Shown: positions 27,318-35,798 of the stretch, piece by piece | Layout of the letters: every line of letters begins with the position of its first letter | How positions within the stretch are numbered: the first letter of the stretch is position 1 | DNA from: JAALKW01 sp963974485 | Lineage (GTDB): Bacteria; Pseudomonadota; Gammaproteobacteria; Legionellales; Legionellaceae | Assembly (NCBI GenBank): GCA_963974485.1 | Contig: CAXBBS010000001.1 | Span: 124,001 to 188,000 of the forward strand | DNA length: 64,000 nucleotides | Direction of reading: 5' to 3' | The notes under the pieces: generated by a model | What the model was told of the DNA's origin: nothing | Database searches by the model: none | Seen by the model: the letters and a program-made list of their open reading frames with translations, nothing else | Position numbers and translations under genes: made by a program

Positions 27318-28037
27318 ATGAATCATAAGTATCATCAATTTGAATCGGCTATAGAAAAATATCAGACTGTGTCGTGGTATAAGCACATCCAAACCGTTCT
27401 TTCGTGGGTGGTTATCTGTGCGCAAGTATTAAGCCTGATTAATTTAGTGCAAACCTACACAACACCCAGCTTCCTAGGTTTTATCGCAACACTTATATGT
27501 GCATATTTAGCTACCGATTTTATCAACGGCCTCGTGCATATGTTGATGGACAATAACACCCACTACACCTCATGTTTTGGGCCATTGATTGCTGACTTTC
27601 ATCTACATCACTACAAATTAAACTATCAAGAAAAACACCCCGTAAAAATCTATTTCACAGAATCAGGTTACAAAGTTTGGCTGGTTTTTTATTTGTTGCT
27701 CTTAATTTATTTGCAACACACAGGCGTCTTACCGTGCAATCTAAATCTCGGCTTGGTTGCGTTTGGTATTCTTTCTTCTTTCGCAGAGCTGTCCCATTAT
27801 TGGTGTCATCAACCGACAACCAATCATGGCATGATTCGATTCTTACAGAAATATCGGCTATTGCTTTCTTTAGAGCATCATCGCCTGCATCATGTCCAGG
27901 ACAACACCCATTACGCCTTTCTGAACGGCATAAGTAACCCTCTGCTCAATGTCATTGCACGTGTTGGTTTCAAGGGCTATAAAAATTACTCCGACCAATA
28001 TGTACGCGCGTATTTTAAAAAACATCAACATGTTTAA
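27318..28037 (+). CDS. CarF/Kua (TMEM189)-type membrane desaturase
   Basis: Membrane di-iron protein of the family that includes myxobacterial CarF and human plasmanylethanolamine desaturase, which forms the vinyl-ether bond of plasmalogens. The 239-residue product has hydrophobic segments near residues 25-45, 50-70, 120-135 and 142-157. The family His/Asp set is visible: Asp67, His74 and Asp78 (DFINGLVHMLMD), His95/His97/His98 (FHLHH), His160/His164 (SHYWCH), His187/His188 and His191/His192 (EHHRLHH), then YAFLNGISNPLLN. A longer frame from 27177 lies inside coxC; the ATG at 27318 fits the family length, though no ribosome site is obvious. Whether the substrate is an ether lipid here is unproven. 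Confidence 0.78.
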   Translation: MNHKYHQFESAIEKYQTVSWYKHIQTVLSWVVICAQVLSLINLVQTYTTPSFLGFIATLICAYLATDFINGLVHMLMDNNTHYTSCFGPLIADFHLHHYKLNYQEKHPVKIYFTESGYKVWLVFYLLLLIYLQHTGVLPCNLNLGLVAFGILSSFAELSHYWCHQPTTNHGMIRFLQKYRLLLSLEHHRLHHVQDNTHYAFLNGISNPLLNVIARVGFKGYKNYSDQYVRAYFKKHQHV

Positions 28038-28040
28038 TGC

Positions 28041-30050
28041 TTAAAGTTTTAAATTAACCGATGGCTCAAGCAATTGATGCTTAAGCTCTAATATACGATC
28101 ACGTACCACGGCAGCTTCTTCAAACGCTAAGTTTTTTACATGCTCTTGCATTTTATTTTCTAACTGATGAATACGCTTGGTCAGCACAGCAGCTGACACC
28201 ACGTCTTTTTCAGGTTCATCCTGTACGTCATCGGCCTTAGGCGCATCAGGCACGCTCCGTTCAAGCACATCGACCACTAATTTTTGTATACCTTCGGGCA
28301 CAATGCCGTGCTCATCATTATAAGCTTGTTGTTTTTCACGACGGCGATCGGTTTCGTCTAACGCACGTTGCATCGAACCGGTAACTTTATCGGCATACAA
28401 AATTGCACGACCTTCTAAATGTCTTGCCGCACGTCCGATGGTTTGAATTAATGCTCTATCCGAGCGCAAAAATCCTTCTTTATCAGCATCTAAAATAGCA
28501 ACCAACGATACTTCGGGCATATCTAAACCTTCACGTAATAAATTAATGCCCACCAAGACATCAAACACACCACGTCGTAAATCACGAATAATATCCATAC
28601 GCTCCAACGTATCAATATCTGAATGTAAATAGCGCACGTTAATACCATGCCCTTGATAGTATTCCGTGAGATTCTCAGCCATGCGTTTAGTCAGCGTCGT
28701 AACTAAAATACGTTCTTTCTTGGCTATATTACTGCGAATTTCAGATAATAAATCATCCACTTGATTCGATACAGGCCTAATCAAGACCGTCGGGTCAATC
28801 AAGCCGGTTGGACGTACGACTTGCTCGACCACGCGATCTGCTTCAGCCATTTCACGAACACCCGGTGTTGCTGATACATAAATCGTCTGCGGAGAACGAG
28901 CCTCAAATTCTTCATAGCGCAACGGCCGATTATCCAAGGCCGAAGGTAGACGAAAGCCATAATTAACCAGCGTTTCTTTACGCGCCCGGTCACCTTTATA
29001 CATGCCGCCAATTTGTGGCACGGTCACATGGGATTCATCAATCACCAGTAACGCATCATCAGGTAAATAATCAAATAACGTTGGCGGTGGCTCCCCTTCA
29101 CCTCGTCCCGATAAATGCCGTGAATAATTTTCAATACCGGAGCAATAACCAAGTTCTTTCATCATTTCAAGATCAAAACGCGTGCGTTGCTCCAACCGCT
29201 GCAACTCCACCAATTTATTCTCAGCTTTAAATACTTCAAGCTGCGTTTCAAGCTCGGGCTTGATCAAATCCATGGCCGTAAGCAAACGGCCTCGGGGTGT
29301 CACATAATGTGTTTTAGGAAAAATTGTGACACGTGGCAAGCGCTTAATGATTTCACCCGTCAGTGGGTCAAACATCGCAATGCTTTCAACTTCGTCATCA
29401 AATAATTGCACACGAACTGCGTCTTTTTCCATATCAGCCGGAAAAATATCAATCACATCGCCATTCACACGAAATTGCCCGCGCGATAAATCCAAAGGCG
29501 TACGTATGTATTGCATCTCGACCAGTCGCTTTAGAATATCACGCTGATTTATTTTTTCGTCACATGATAAATGCAAAACCATATTCAAATACGCAACCGG
29601 ATCACCCAAACCATAAATCGCGGAAACCGAAGCCACCACAATCACATCTTCGCGTTCAAGCAAAGCTTTGGTGGCTGATAAACGCATTTGTTCAATATGC
29701 TCATTAATCGAAGCATCTTTTTCAATAAACATATCCGACGACGGCACATAAGCCTCCGGCTGATAATAATCATAATACGATACAAAATACTCAACAGCGT
29801 TATCTGGAAAAAAGGCTTTAAATTCGCCATAAAGTTGAGCCGCAAGCGTTTTATTCGGCGCCATAATCAGCGCTGGGCGTTGAACCTCCTGAATCACGTT
29901 CGCAATACTATACGTCTTACCCGACCCCGTCACACCGAGCAACACTTGACGTGCCAGGCCATCCTCTAATCCTTCCACCAAACCGGCAATGGCCGAAGGC
30001 TGATCGCCTTTGGGCTCAAACGTAGAACACAAACGAAAACGCTGACTCAT
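28041..30050 (-). CDS. uvrB: Excinuclease ABC subunit B
   Basis: Helicase-fold subunit of nucleotide excision repair that verifies damage and loads UvrC. The product has the full UvrB layout: Walker A GVTGSGKT near residues 41-48, the beta-hairpin region YYDYYQPEAYVPSSD, IDESHVTVPQIGGMYKGDR, the helicase motifs ILVTTLTKRMAENLT and GINLLREGLDMPEVSLVAILDADKEGF, QTIGRAARH, and the C-terminal UVR domain (MQEHVKNLAFEEAAVVRDRI). I chose the ATG at 30050, which has GGGA six bases upstream, over one at 30062. It ends 3 bases from the convergent desaturase gene. Confidence 0.97.
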   Translation of the reverse strand: MSQRFRLCSTFEPKGDQPSAIAGLVEGLEDGLARQVLLGVTGSGKTYSIANVIQEVQRPALIMAPNKTLAAQLYGEFKAFFPDNAVEYFVSYYDYYQPEAYVPSSDMFIEKDASINEHIEQMRLSATKALLEREDVIVVASVSAIYGLGDPVAYLNMVLHLSCDEKINQRDILKRLVEMQYIRTPLDLSRGQFRVNGDVIDIFPADMEKDAVRVQLFDDEVESIAMFDPLTGEIIKRLPRVTIFPKTHYVTPRGRLLTAMDLIKPELETQLEVFKAENKLVELQRLEQRTRFDLEMMKELGYCSGIENYSRHLSGRGEGEPPPTLFDYLPDDALLVIDESHVTVPQIGGMYKGDRARKETLVNYGFRLPSALDNRPLRYEEFEARSPQTIYVSATPGVREMAEADRVVEQVVRPTGLIDPTVLIRPVSNQVDDLLSEIRSNIAKKERILVTTLTKRMAENLTEYYQGHGINVRYLHSDIDTLERMDIIRDLRRGVFDVLVGINLLREGLDMPEVSLVAILDADKEGFLRSDRALIQTIGRAARHLEGRAILYADKVTGSMQRALDETDRRREKQQAYNDEHGIVPEGIQKLVVDVLERSVPDAPKADDVQDEPEKDVVSAAVLTKRIHQLENKMQEHVKNLAFEEAAVVRDRILELKHQLLEPSVNLKL

Positions 30051-30123
30051 AAAAAATCCCATGCAATTATCATAAAAATCAGGTTAAATAAGGCCTATTT
30101 TTTATATTTAGAGAAACCATGCC

Positions 30124-31302
30124 ATGATAAAACTCGCAAAACGCCTTGATCCTGTCAAACCATCGCCGACACTCGCCGTTGCTGCTAAAGCTGCAGCCCT
30201 ACGCAAAGCCGGCCGAGACATTATTGGCTTAGGCACAGGCGAACCCGATTTTGACACCCCAGACCATGTCAAGCAAGCGGCTATCCAAGCGATTGAAGCC
30301 GGCTTCACCAAATACACCCCTGTCGACGGCACGCCTGAGCTTAAAGATGCGATTATTGCAAAATTTAAACGTGACAACGGCTTAGATTATCAGCCTAATC
30401 AAATCTTAGTCTCCGTTGGCGCCAAACAAAGCTGCTACAACTTATGTCAGGCCTTGTTAAACCCTGGGGATGAAGTAATTATTCCGGCACCTTACTGGGT
30501 ATCCTACCCTGACATGGCCTTACTCGCAGGCGCAACACCTGTAATTATCAGCGCAACAACCGAGCAACGCTACAAAATCACACCCGAGCAACTCGAAGCC
30601 GCCATCACCCCCCAAACCAAACTACTTTTTTTGAACAGTCCATCTAACCCTTCCGGCATGGCCTACACCCACGCCGAGCTTCAGGCGCTTGGTAAAATAT
30701 TAATAAAACACCCCAATATTATTATTGCTACCGATGACATCTATGAGCATATCCTATGGTCAGGACCGTTTATTAATCTATTAGATGCCTGCCCCGAGCT
30801 TTACAACCGTACGGTGGTCTTAAACGGTGTATCAAAAGCTTACGCCATGACGGGCTGGCGCATTGGCTATGCCGGTGGACCAGCTGAGTTGATAAAAGCT
30901 ATGAAGATCATCCAATCTCAATCCACCTCTAACCCCTGCTCTATTGCTCAAAAAGCAGCTGTTGAAGCCCTCAATGGGCCTCAGGATGTGATTGATACCA
31001 TGCTCAAAGCCTTTCATGAACGTCATGATTACCTCATCAAACGCCTAAGTGCCATGCCCGGTATTCAGGTGCTTCCTGCCGACGGTACGTTTTATCTTTT
31101 TCCTAATGTTCAAGCCGTAGTAACACGCCTTGGTCTTGCCGACGACGTTGCCTTTGCCGAAGCCTTGTTAGATAAAGCAGGTATAGCCCTCGTTCCAGGT
31201 ACAGCGTTTGGAGCCCCTGGTTGCATTCGCCTATCGTTTGCTACTGATTTAGATACACTGAAAGAGGCAATGGACCGCCTAGAAAGCTTTATTCAAGCTT
31301 AA
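30124..31302 (+). CDS. aspC: Aspartate aminotransferase (class I, subgroup Ib)
   Basis: PLP enzyme that interconverts aspartate and oxaloacetate with glutamate and 2-oxoglutarate. The 392-residue protein has the subgroup Ib pattern: LGTGEPDFDTPDHV, APYWVSYPDM, NSPSNPSGMAYT, DDIYEHILW, and the PLP lysine Lys238 in GVSKAYAMTGWRIGY. The conserved C-terminal Arg lies in CIRLSFATD. It starts 73 bases from uvrB in the divergent direction. Prephenate aminotransferase activity is known in some relatives and cannot be excluded. Confidence 0.92.
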   Translation: MIKLAKRLDPVKPSPTLAVAAKAAALRKAGRDIIGLGTGEPDFDTPDHVKQAAIQAIEAGFTKYTPVDGTPELKDAIIAKFKRDNGLDYQPNQILVSVGAKQSCYNLCQALLNPGDEVIIPAPYWVSYPDMALLAGATPVIISATTEQRYKITPEQLEAAITPQTKLLFLNSPSNPSGMAYTHAELQALGKILIKHPNIIIATDDIYEHILWSGPFINLLDACPELYNRTVVLNGVSKAYAMTGWRIGYAGGPAELIKAMKIIQSQSTSNPCSIAQKAAVEALNGPQDVIDTMLKAFHERHDYLIKRLSAMPGIQVLPADGTFYLFPNVQAVVTRLGLADDVAFAEALLDKAGIALVPGTAFGAPGCIRLSFATDLDTLKEAMDRLESFIQA

Positions 31303-31309
31303 TTACCTT

Positions 31310-31338
31310 GCGGAAGCATTTTTTTCCCGTGCTTCTGC
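31310..31338 (+). terminator. Hairpin after aspartate aminotransferase gene
   Basis: GCGGAAGCA at 31310-31318 pairs with TGCTTCTGC at 31330-31338 (one G-U pair) around an 11-base loop rich in T. No T-run follows the stem, so the terminator call is weak. Confidence 0.35.
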
Positions 31339-31347
31339 AAAACCCCC

Positions 31348-31376
31348 TTGACCAAGGCGTCAAATCCCTTTAAGAT
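31348..31376 (+). promoter_or_regulatory. Promoter of the tRNA-Asn gene
   Basis: TTGACC at 31348-31353, a 17-base spacer, and TAAGAT at 31371-31376. The tRNA begins 11 bases further on. The spacing and hexamers are close to sigma70 consensus. Confidence 0.7.
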
Positions 31377-31387
31377 TGCCCCCGTAT

Positions 31388-31463
31388 TCCCCGGTAGCTC
31401 AGTTGGTAGAGCGGATGACTGTTAATCATTAGGTCGGCGGTTCGAGCCCGTCCCGGGGAGCCA
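31388..31463 (+). tRNA. tRNA-Asn (anticodon GTT)
   Basis: Seventy-six bases including an encoded CCA. The acceptor stem TCCCCGG (31388-31394) pairs with CCGGGGA (31453-31459), followed by discriminator G and CCA. The anticodon loop reads CTGTTAA within GACTGTTAATC, giving GTT, and the T loop is TTCGAGC. The D loop has AGTTGGTAGA. This is a GUN and AAY-decoding tRNA, so it is a substrate both for Tgt (queuosine 34) and for the t6A enzymes encoded in this window. Confidence 0.97.
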
Positions 31464-31534
31464 CACTAAATCTAGGTTGTGGCAATGCCGATTATCCTGA
31501 GATAAAGCCTTGAGTAAATAATAAGATTAAGCTG

Positions 31535-33199
31535 CTAGAATCCAGTCCGATAACGTGCTTCCAGCTCACTGAGCGCATGATGATCATCTAAACATGCCAA
31601 GGTATCACGAATATCAGCCAGTTTGGCATATGTTGCCTGGATTCTTACATGCGACGCCGGATCGACCACTCCCCCCCGACTATCTTTTAAAACATCCGTT
31701 TTAAGGTAATCATCACCATTTTCTTTAAAAAATTTTACATGGCTATTACACGAGGTTAGGTCTGATTCATTTTTAATCACCTCTCGTTTTACATAATAAT
31801 ACGCAGCTAACTCATCCAAGCGATAGCTTGCTTCCCCTGTTGTTTTATATAAATCCATATGGGAAGTTCTGAGGGTACTCAAATGATGTATCTCTGCGGG
31901 TACAACTTCTTCTGTCCAATACACATATAAATCTACTGCCGCCAGAGCCAAGCACACCAAGCCTACAACCGTTAAAAAAGGTGTCGCTAAAATTGAAGGC
32001 AACACAAAACAGAACAGCAACGCGCTCAGCATGATAACCAATGGAAATTGTATCGGTCGTATGATATTCACATAAGGCCAATAGAATGCATAAAAACAAA
32101 ACGCACGAAAGCGTGAATAAATCCATACATCACCGACCTCTCTTTCTTCATTCGCCTGACGTGAACACTTATGCATAATCTTTACGTTTGCGCGTGCTGT
32201 AAAATTAGACGTATGATTGAGCGCTGATACACTTGAAAGCACAGGCGGCTCGATATAAAAACGCAACCACTCATGTTTACGCTTACCATAGGCATGCACC
32301 CAATCACCGGCATTCTCTTGCACATATACAATTGGTTTTTGAAAACCGTCTTCGTCCCATCGATCATAGGGATCATTGGGTTTGTTTAATTCATAAAGAC
32401 CTGGGGGGTTCAAAGCGTACGCTGCTGAGAGTTTGTCACCTTGATGAATCGCTAATTGTAAGGCCACGGCTCCACCTTGGCTATTGCCATGCGCCTGTGT
32501 TTTTATTTTATTTATTTTGTTTTGGTTGTCACACCATGTACCAACACGTACATGCCCCGATTCATAAAGACTACGTCCTGCGGTTGAAAAGACATCCATG
32601 TTTGCGCGCATTTGTGTCACATGACCGCGATCCGCAACGTACGTGGTTCCAGGAAAAACAATATGGGCCGGCACACGTCGTTCAACTAAAGGTGAAAAAC
32701 CATAAGCAAAGACTTTATCTTTCAAGGCCCGGCGTGGTTCCGTCAATTCAATCAACTGCACGGTGTAATCAACCAACGTCCATTTGTTTTCAACTAACTG
32801 AGGAAATCTGAAATATTCATACATATGTGGCGCAGAAAAAGGCAAGGCTGTAAAACAATTGCTGATAAATAAATGGGCTTGATTATTTTGTGCCGGTGTT
32901 AGTGACCCTGATAATTCTCGTGCCTTTAACTGATCATAGACATACACAAGCCCATCGTAATAAACCTGACGTACCGCCCGAATAAACTCAGCATCATACT
33001 GATAAAACAACGCCTTTTGGATACGTCTTGAAGTTAAAATACGCGATGCTTGCTCTTCCCATGGCTGCATATGCATGCGTACATAATCACGTGCGAGTGC
33101 ATCGGTATCGGTATCATCTTTGAGTTCATACTCGGGTGATTTAAGAAAATCTAAAACTAAACCACCGTTGTAATCTTCTGTCTTAGGGGTGTTGGACAT
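31535..33199 (-). CDS. Unknown protein with lipase-like segment and membrane helices
   Basis: I do not recognise a named family. Residues 179-260 resemble a class 3 lipase core: IVFPGTTYVADRG (compare the usual RGT strand) and then QAHGNSQGGAVALQL, with Ser240 as a possible nucleophile in a GxSxG elbow. Asp299 (NAGDW) and His329 (ALNHT) are possible partners. Two adjacent membrane helices follow at about 385-402 and 404-427, then a 125-residue soluble tail rich in charged residues. No signal peptide. Such a soluble-membrane-soluble layout with a hydrolase-like domain is seen among Dot/Icm effectors, but translocation is only inferred here. The 192-codon frame on the opposite strand is a shadow. 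Confidence 0.6.
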   Translation of the reverse strand: MSNTPKTEDYNGGLVLDFLKSPEYELKDDTDTDALARDYVRMHMQPWEEQASRILTSRRIQKALFYQYDAEFIRAVRQVYYDGLVYVYDQLKARELSGSLTPAQNNQAHLFISNCFTALPFSAPHMYEYFRFPQLVENKWTLVDYTVQLIELTEPRRALKDKVFAYGFSPLVERRVPAHIVFPGTTYVADRGHVTQMRANMDVFSTAGRSLYESGHVRVGTWCDNQNKINKIKTQAHGNSQGGAVALQLAIHQGDKLSAAYALNPPGLYELNKPNDPYDRWDEDGFQKPIVYVQENAGDWVHAYGKRKHEWLRFYIEPPVLSSVSALNHTSNFTARANVKIMHKCSRQANEEREVGDVWIYSRFRAFCFYAFYWPYVNIIRPIQFPLVIMLSALLFCFVLPSILATPFLTVVGLVCLALAAVDLYVYWTEEVVPAEIHHLSTLRTSHMDLYKTTGEASYRLDELAAYYYVKREVIKNESDLTSCNSHVKFFKENGDDYLKTDVLKDSRGGVVDPASHVRIQATYAKLADIRDTLACLDDHHALSELEARYRTGF

Positions 33200-33314
33200 A
33201 TTACAAATATAAACCCAAGATCAACATGACCTATACTTTATCACAAAGGGCCGTAATTTAACAATACAATGGGTTTGAAATTTAACATTGCTGTCATATG
33301 GCCGGCACCACGTA

Positions 33315-34400
33315 TTATTTTAACCGCACGGTCGCATCAACGACCCTTGAAACATCATCCACCAACGTGAGACTGCGTTTAGGTGAACCCGGACCAAATT
33401 CAAGCTGGTGCATCTCAATTTTCTGAAGCACTAAATCTGAATAACTTCTAAAATATAATACATCATGCGCTAAATCTTTAATTACAATCCACTGCGTTGA
33501 ATCGATAGCATCAGGTGAGTCATCACCTTGCTTGCCTCGCACAGCGCCATACGGAATATCAACGTTGTTGAGAATATGCTGCGCTAAATTAACGGCTCCC
33601 TTGGCATCATTCACCCGTTTGGCTGTATTCACCAAATAGGCCATACGAACAAAGCGCCCCGGTGGCGTGTAATCACCCGGCAAACCAATCGAGCCCGCCC
33701 CCTGCCCGGTTGCATTGTAGGTAACGCCATCTTTTATCATCGATTTCGGTGCATTCGGCGATAAATTAATATAATTATTTAAATTCGTCATTTGCCACGG
33801 GTAGCTCGGAGAATTAGTAAATACGCCAAGTTTATTATCATAAAGATGCAATTGTCCGTCCGTAAATTCTATCGCTAGGCTTTGGCCCTGTTTATCCGTT
33901 ACGACAAAATGCAGCGGGAAAACAACGTCTTGTCCTGCATGTTTTAAAGCTTGTGCATACACCGTAAGCTTAGGCAGCGCTTCTTTAATTTCAGTAATAT
34001 TTAAAAAATTACCTAAAATATAATCGGCGATTAAATAATAAGGCATGGCCTCTGAAGCTTTGTTTGAATCATACGTTTGATACTCAGCAAGCCCCGGAAA
34101 ATAAAGCGCATCAAACGAAAGCCCCTGCTCGTTCATGCCACTCACGGGAAAAAGATGAAAACCGTCTAACGCTAAATAACCGTATTTTGCCTGCCAATGC
34201 AGGCCAGGCTTTCCATCCGGTGTTTTGCTCTCGAATTTAGCCCCACGATTGACCGTATAAATATTTGTTTCGAGTTTTGGGCCAAATTCCATCGAACGCC
34301 CCACCACAACACTGCCATCTTTTGCCGCTAGATTAATATGCGTACATGCAAAGCCCGAGAGCGAATATAAATACAAAAAACTCATCAAAATATATCTCAT
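33315..34400 (-). CDS. Choloylglycine hydrolase-family (Ntn) amidase, exported
   Basis: Ntn-hydrolase of the bile salt hydrolase/penicillin V acylase family, cleaving amide bonds of N-acyl compounds. From the ATG at 34400 an 18-residue signal peptide is followed directly by Cys19, which would become the N-terminal nucleophile on cleavage (FA then CTHINL). Family residues visible are Arg and Met in VVGRSMEF, the segment VFTNSPSYPWQ with the conserved Asn, and GRFVRMAYLV. A TTG at 34415 in the same frame overlaps the upstream terminator and is unlikely. Gram-negative members often act on acyl-homoserine lactones or unknown amides, so the substrate is open. Confidence 0.83.
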   Translation of the reverse strand: MRYILMSFLYLYSLSGFACTHINLAAKDGSVVVGRSMEFGPKLETNIYTVNRGAKFESKTPDGKPGLHWQAKYGYLALDGFHLFPVSGMNEQGLSFDALYFPGLAEYQTYDSNKASEAMPYYLIADYILGNFLNITEIKEALPKLTVYAQALKHAGQDVVFPLHFVVTDKQGQSLAIEFTDGQLHLYDNKLGVFTNSPSYPWQMTNLNNYINLSPNAPKSMIKDGVTYNATGQGAGSIGLPGDYTPPGRFVRMAYLVNTAKRVNDAKGAVNLAQHILNNVDIPYGAVRGKQGDDSPDAIDSTQWIVIKDLAHDVLYFRSYSDLVLQKIEMHQLEFGPGSPKRSLTLVDDVSRVVDATVRLK

Positions 34401-34413
34401 CGAGCGAAGCCCC

Positions 34414-34449
34414 AAAAAAAACCCCGTATCTAAAGCAATACGGGGTTTT
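34414..34449 (-). terminator. Rho-independent terminator of the small repeat protein gene
   Basis: On the minus strand ACCCCGTAT and ATACGGGGT (34421-34429 and 34438-34446) form a 9-bp stem with an 8-base loop, followed by a run of T (A-run at 34414-34420 on the plus strand). It lies between the small repeat gene and the amidase gene. Confidence 0.88.
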
Positions 34450-34463
34450 CAGTGAAACAACGG

Positions 34464-34760
34464 TTATTGTTTACCACCGGTTAGAACGTTATCAACGCCT
34501 TCGCCAACATCTTTAACGACATTGCCACCAGCATCTAATGTATCTTCACCTGCAGCGCCAACAGCGTGTGCAGCATCAACCGTACCTTCACCTACACCTT
34601 CTACGACATCCATACCACCTTCGCCGACGTCTTTTACGGCATTAGTGCCTGCCTGCATCGTACTTTCTACTGGATTGTGGTGATTCGCTAACGCACCAGA
34701 ACTCAATCCCAATGAAGCAACACCTAATATTAACGCAGGTAATACAAGTAACTTTTTCAT
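34464..34760 (-). CDS. Small secreted Gly/Val-rich repeat protein
   Basis: Unrecognised. A clear signal peptide (MKKLLVLPALILGVASLGLSS... ending ALA) precedes about 73 mature residues. The mature part repeats an amphipathic unit built on VKDVGEG, VVEGVGEG, DAAHAVG and again VKDVGEG, with Val/Ala on one face and Gly/Asp/Glu on the other. AAGGAG lies seven bases before the ATG at 34760, which rules out the longer frame from 34784. It has its own strong terminator, so it is probably a short monocistronic, possibly well-expressed gene. An envelope-stress or surface role is a guess. Confidence 0.7.
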   Translation of the reverse strand: MKKLLVLPALILGVASLGLSSGALANHHNPVESTMQAGTNAVKDVGEGGMDVVEGVGEGTVDAAHAVGAAGEDTLDAGGNVVKDVGEGVDNVLTGGKQ

Positions 34761-34861
34761 TGTGTACTCCTTGTAACGATTCAACTAAGAAATAATAGAG
34801 CCATCAAAACACTCTCTTCATGATTGAGGTTAGTACACAGGATGTGTTAAATCAAATCAAA

Positions 34862-35764
34862 TTAATAATTTTTTTTATGACTCAGATTTTGAATAAAACG
34901 AATAATCGATGAAAAATCAAGTGCGCGATTTTCTTCGTCAGCGTCTTCATACAGAGCGCAAGCAGCAGATCCCATCCGCGCATGCACACCTTCACGGCGA
35001 GCCGCATCTTCGGCAAGGCGTAGATCTTTTAACATCATCGCACTGGTAAAGCCTGGCTTATAATCATGTTCGGCTGGTACATCAGGCAACACACCCGGTA
35101 CAGGAACATAATTATCCACCACCCAGCATCGCCCCGAAGCCTGGCTCACAAGCGTATGGAATTTTTGAGCAGAAAGCCCTAGTTTTTCAGCTAATAAAAA
35201 AGCTTCTGAAACCGCAATCATCGATACACCAAGAATCATATTGTTACATATTTTTCCCGCTGCCCCACTCGAAGCTTCCCCCATATGTAAAACGGCGTGC
35301 CCCATATCGGCTAAAATAGGCTCTGCTTTTTGAAAAGCCTGCTCTTGGCCTCCAACAATAAATGTTAAGCGTGCATTGGTAGCTCCAAGAACTCCACCGG
35401 AGACCGGTGCGTCCACCATCCATAGTTTGGCGCGCTCCGCTTCGGCATGCACCGCACGTGAAGCATCCACACTGATGCTCGAGCAATCAATCAATAGCGT
35501 ACCTTGAGACATCGCCGCAAATAAACCCTGCTCACCCAAACAAACGCTTTCAACCTGCTCACCTGTTTGTAACATGGTGATCACAACATCTTGATGTAAA
35601 GCGGCTTCTTGAAGCGTTGAAGCCAGGCGCCCACCGGCATGTTTCAACGCGTGCATAGGCGCTTGCTCGCGATCAAACCCCATCACCTCATGCCCGGCTT
35701 TCAGCAAATTTATCGCCATGGGTAATCCCATGTTCCCAAGCCCAACAAATCCGATACGCGCCAT
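34862..35764 (-). CDS. mmsB: 3-hydroxyisobutyrate dehydrogenase
   Basis: Oxidises 3-hydroxyisobutyrate to methylmalonate semialdehyde in valine breakdown, using NAD. Rossmann motif GFVGLGNMG near residues 4-12, the substrate signature DAPVSGGVLGA near 120-130, and catalytic Lys in SGAAGKICNNM near 170. The 300-residue length fits. The ATG at 35764 has AAGGAG seven bases upstream; the GTG at 35770 does not. It follows mmsA by about 34 bases, and the two catalyse consecutive steps. Other beta-hydroxyacid dehydrogenases share the fold, but the neighbour supports this call. Confidence 0.92.
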   Translation of the reverse strand: MARIGFVGLGNMGLPMAINLLKAGHEVMGFDREQAPMHALKHAGGRLASTLQEAALHQDVVITMLQTGEQVESVCLGEQGLFAAMSQGTLLIDCSSISVDASRAVHAEAERAKLWMVDAPVSGGVLGATNARLTFIVGGQEQAFQKAEPILADMGHAVLHMGEASSGAAGKICNNMILGVSMIAVSEAFLLAEKLGLSAQKFHTLVSQASGRCWVVDNYVPVPGVLPDVPAEHDYKPGFTSAMMLKDLRLAEDAARREGVHARMGSAACALYEDADEENRALDFSSIIRFIQNLSHKKNY

Positions 35765-35798
35765 ATCCACTCTCCTTGGCTTAATTATCTAAGTTATA

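Noticed and set aside
31388..31463. tRNA-Asn as an integration site for a genomic island
   Set aside because: I looked for a repeat of the tRNA 3' end and for an integrase nearby and saw neither in the window.
32233..32811. 192-codon plus-strand frame inside the lipase-like gene
   Set aside because: Entirely antisense to a gene with good codon structure; the translation is His/Arg-rich with no domain or signal.
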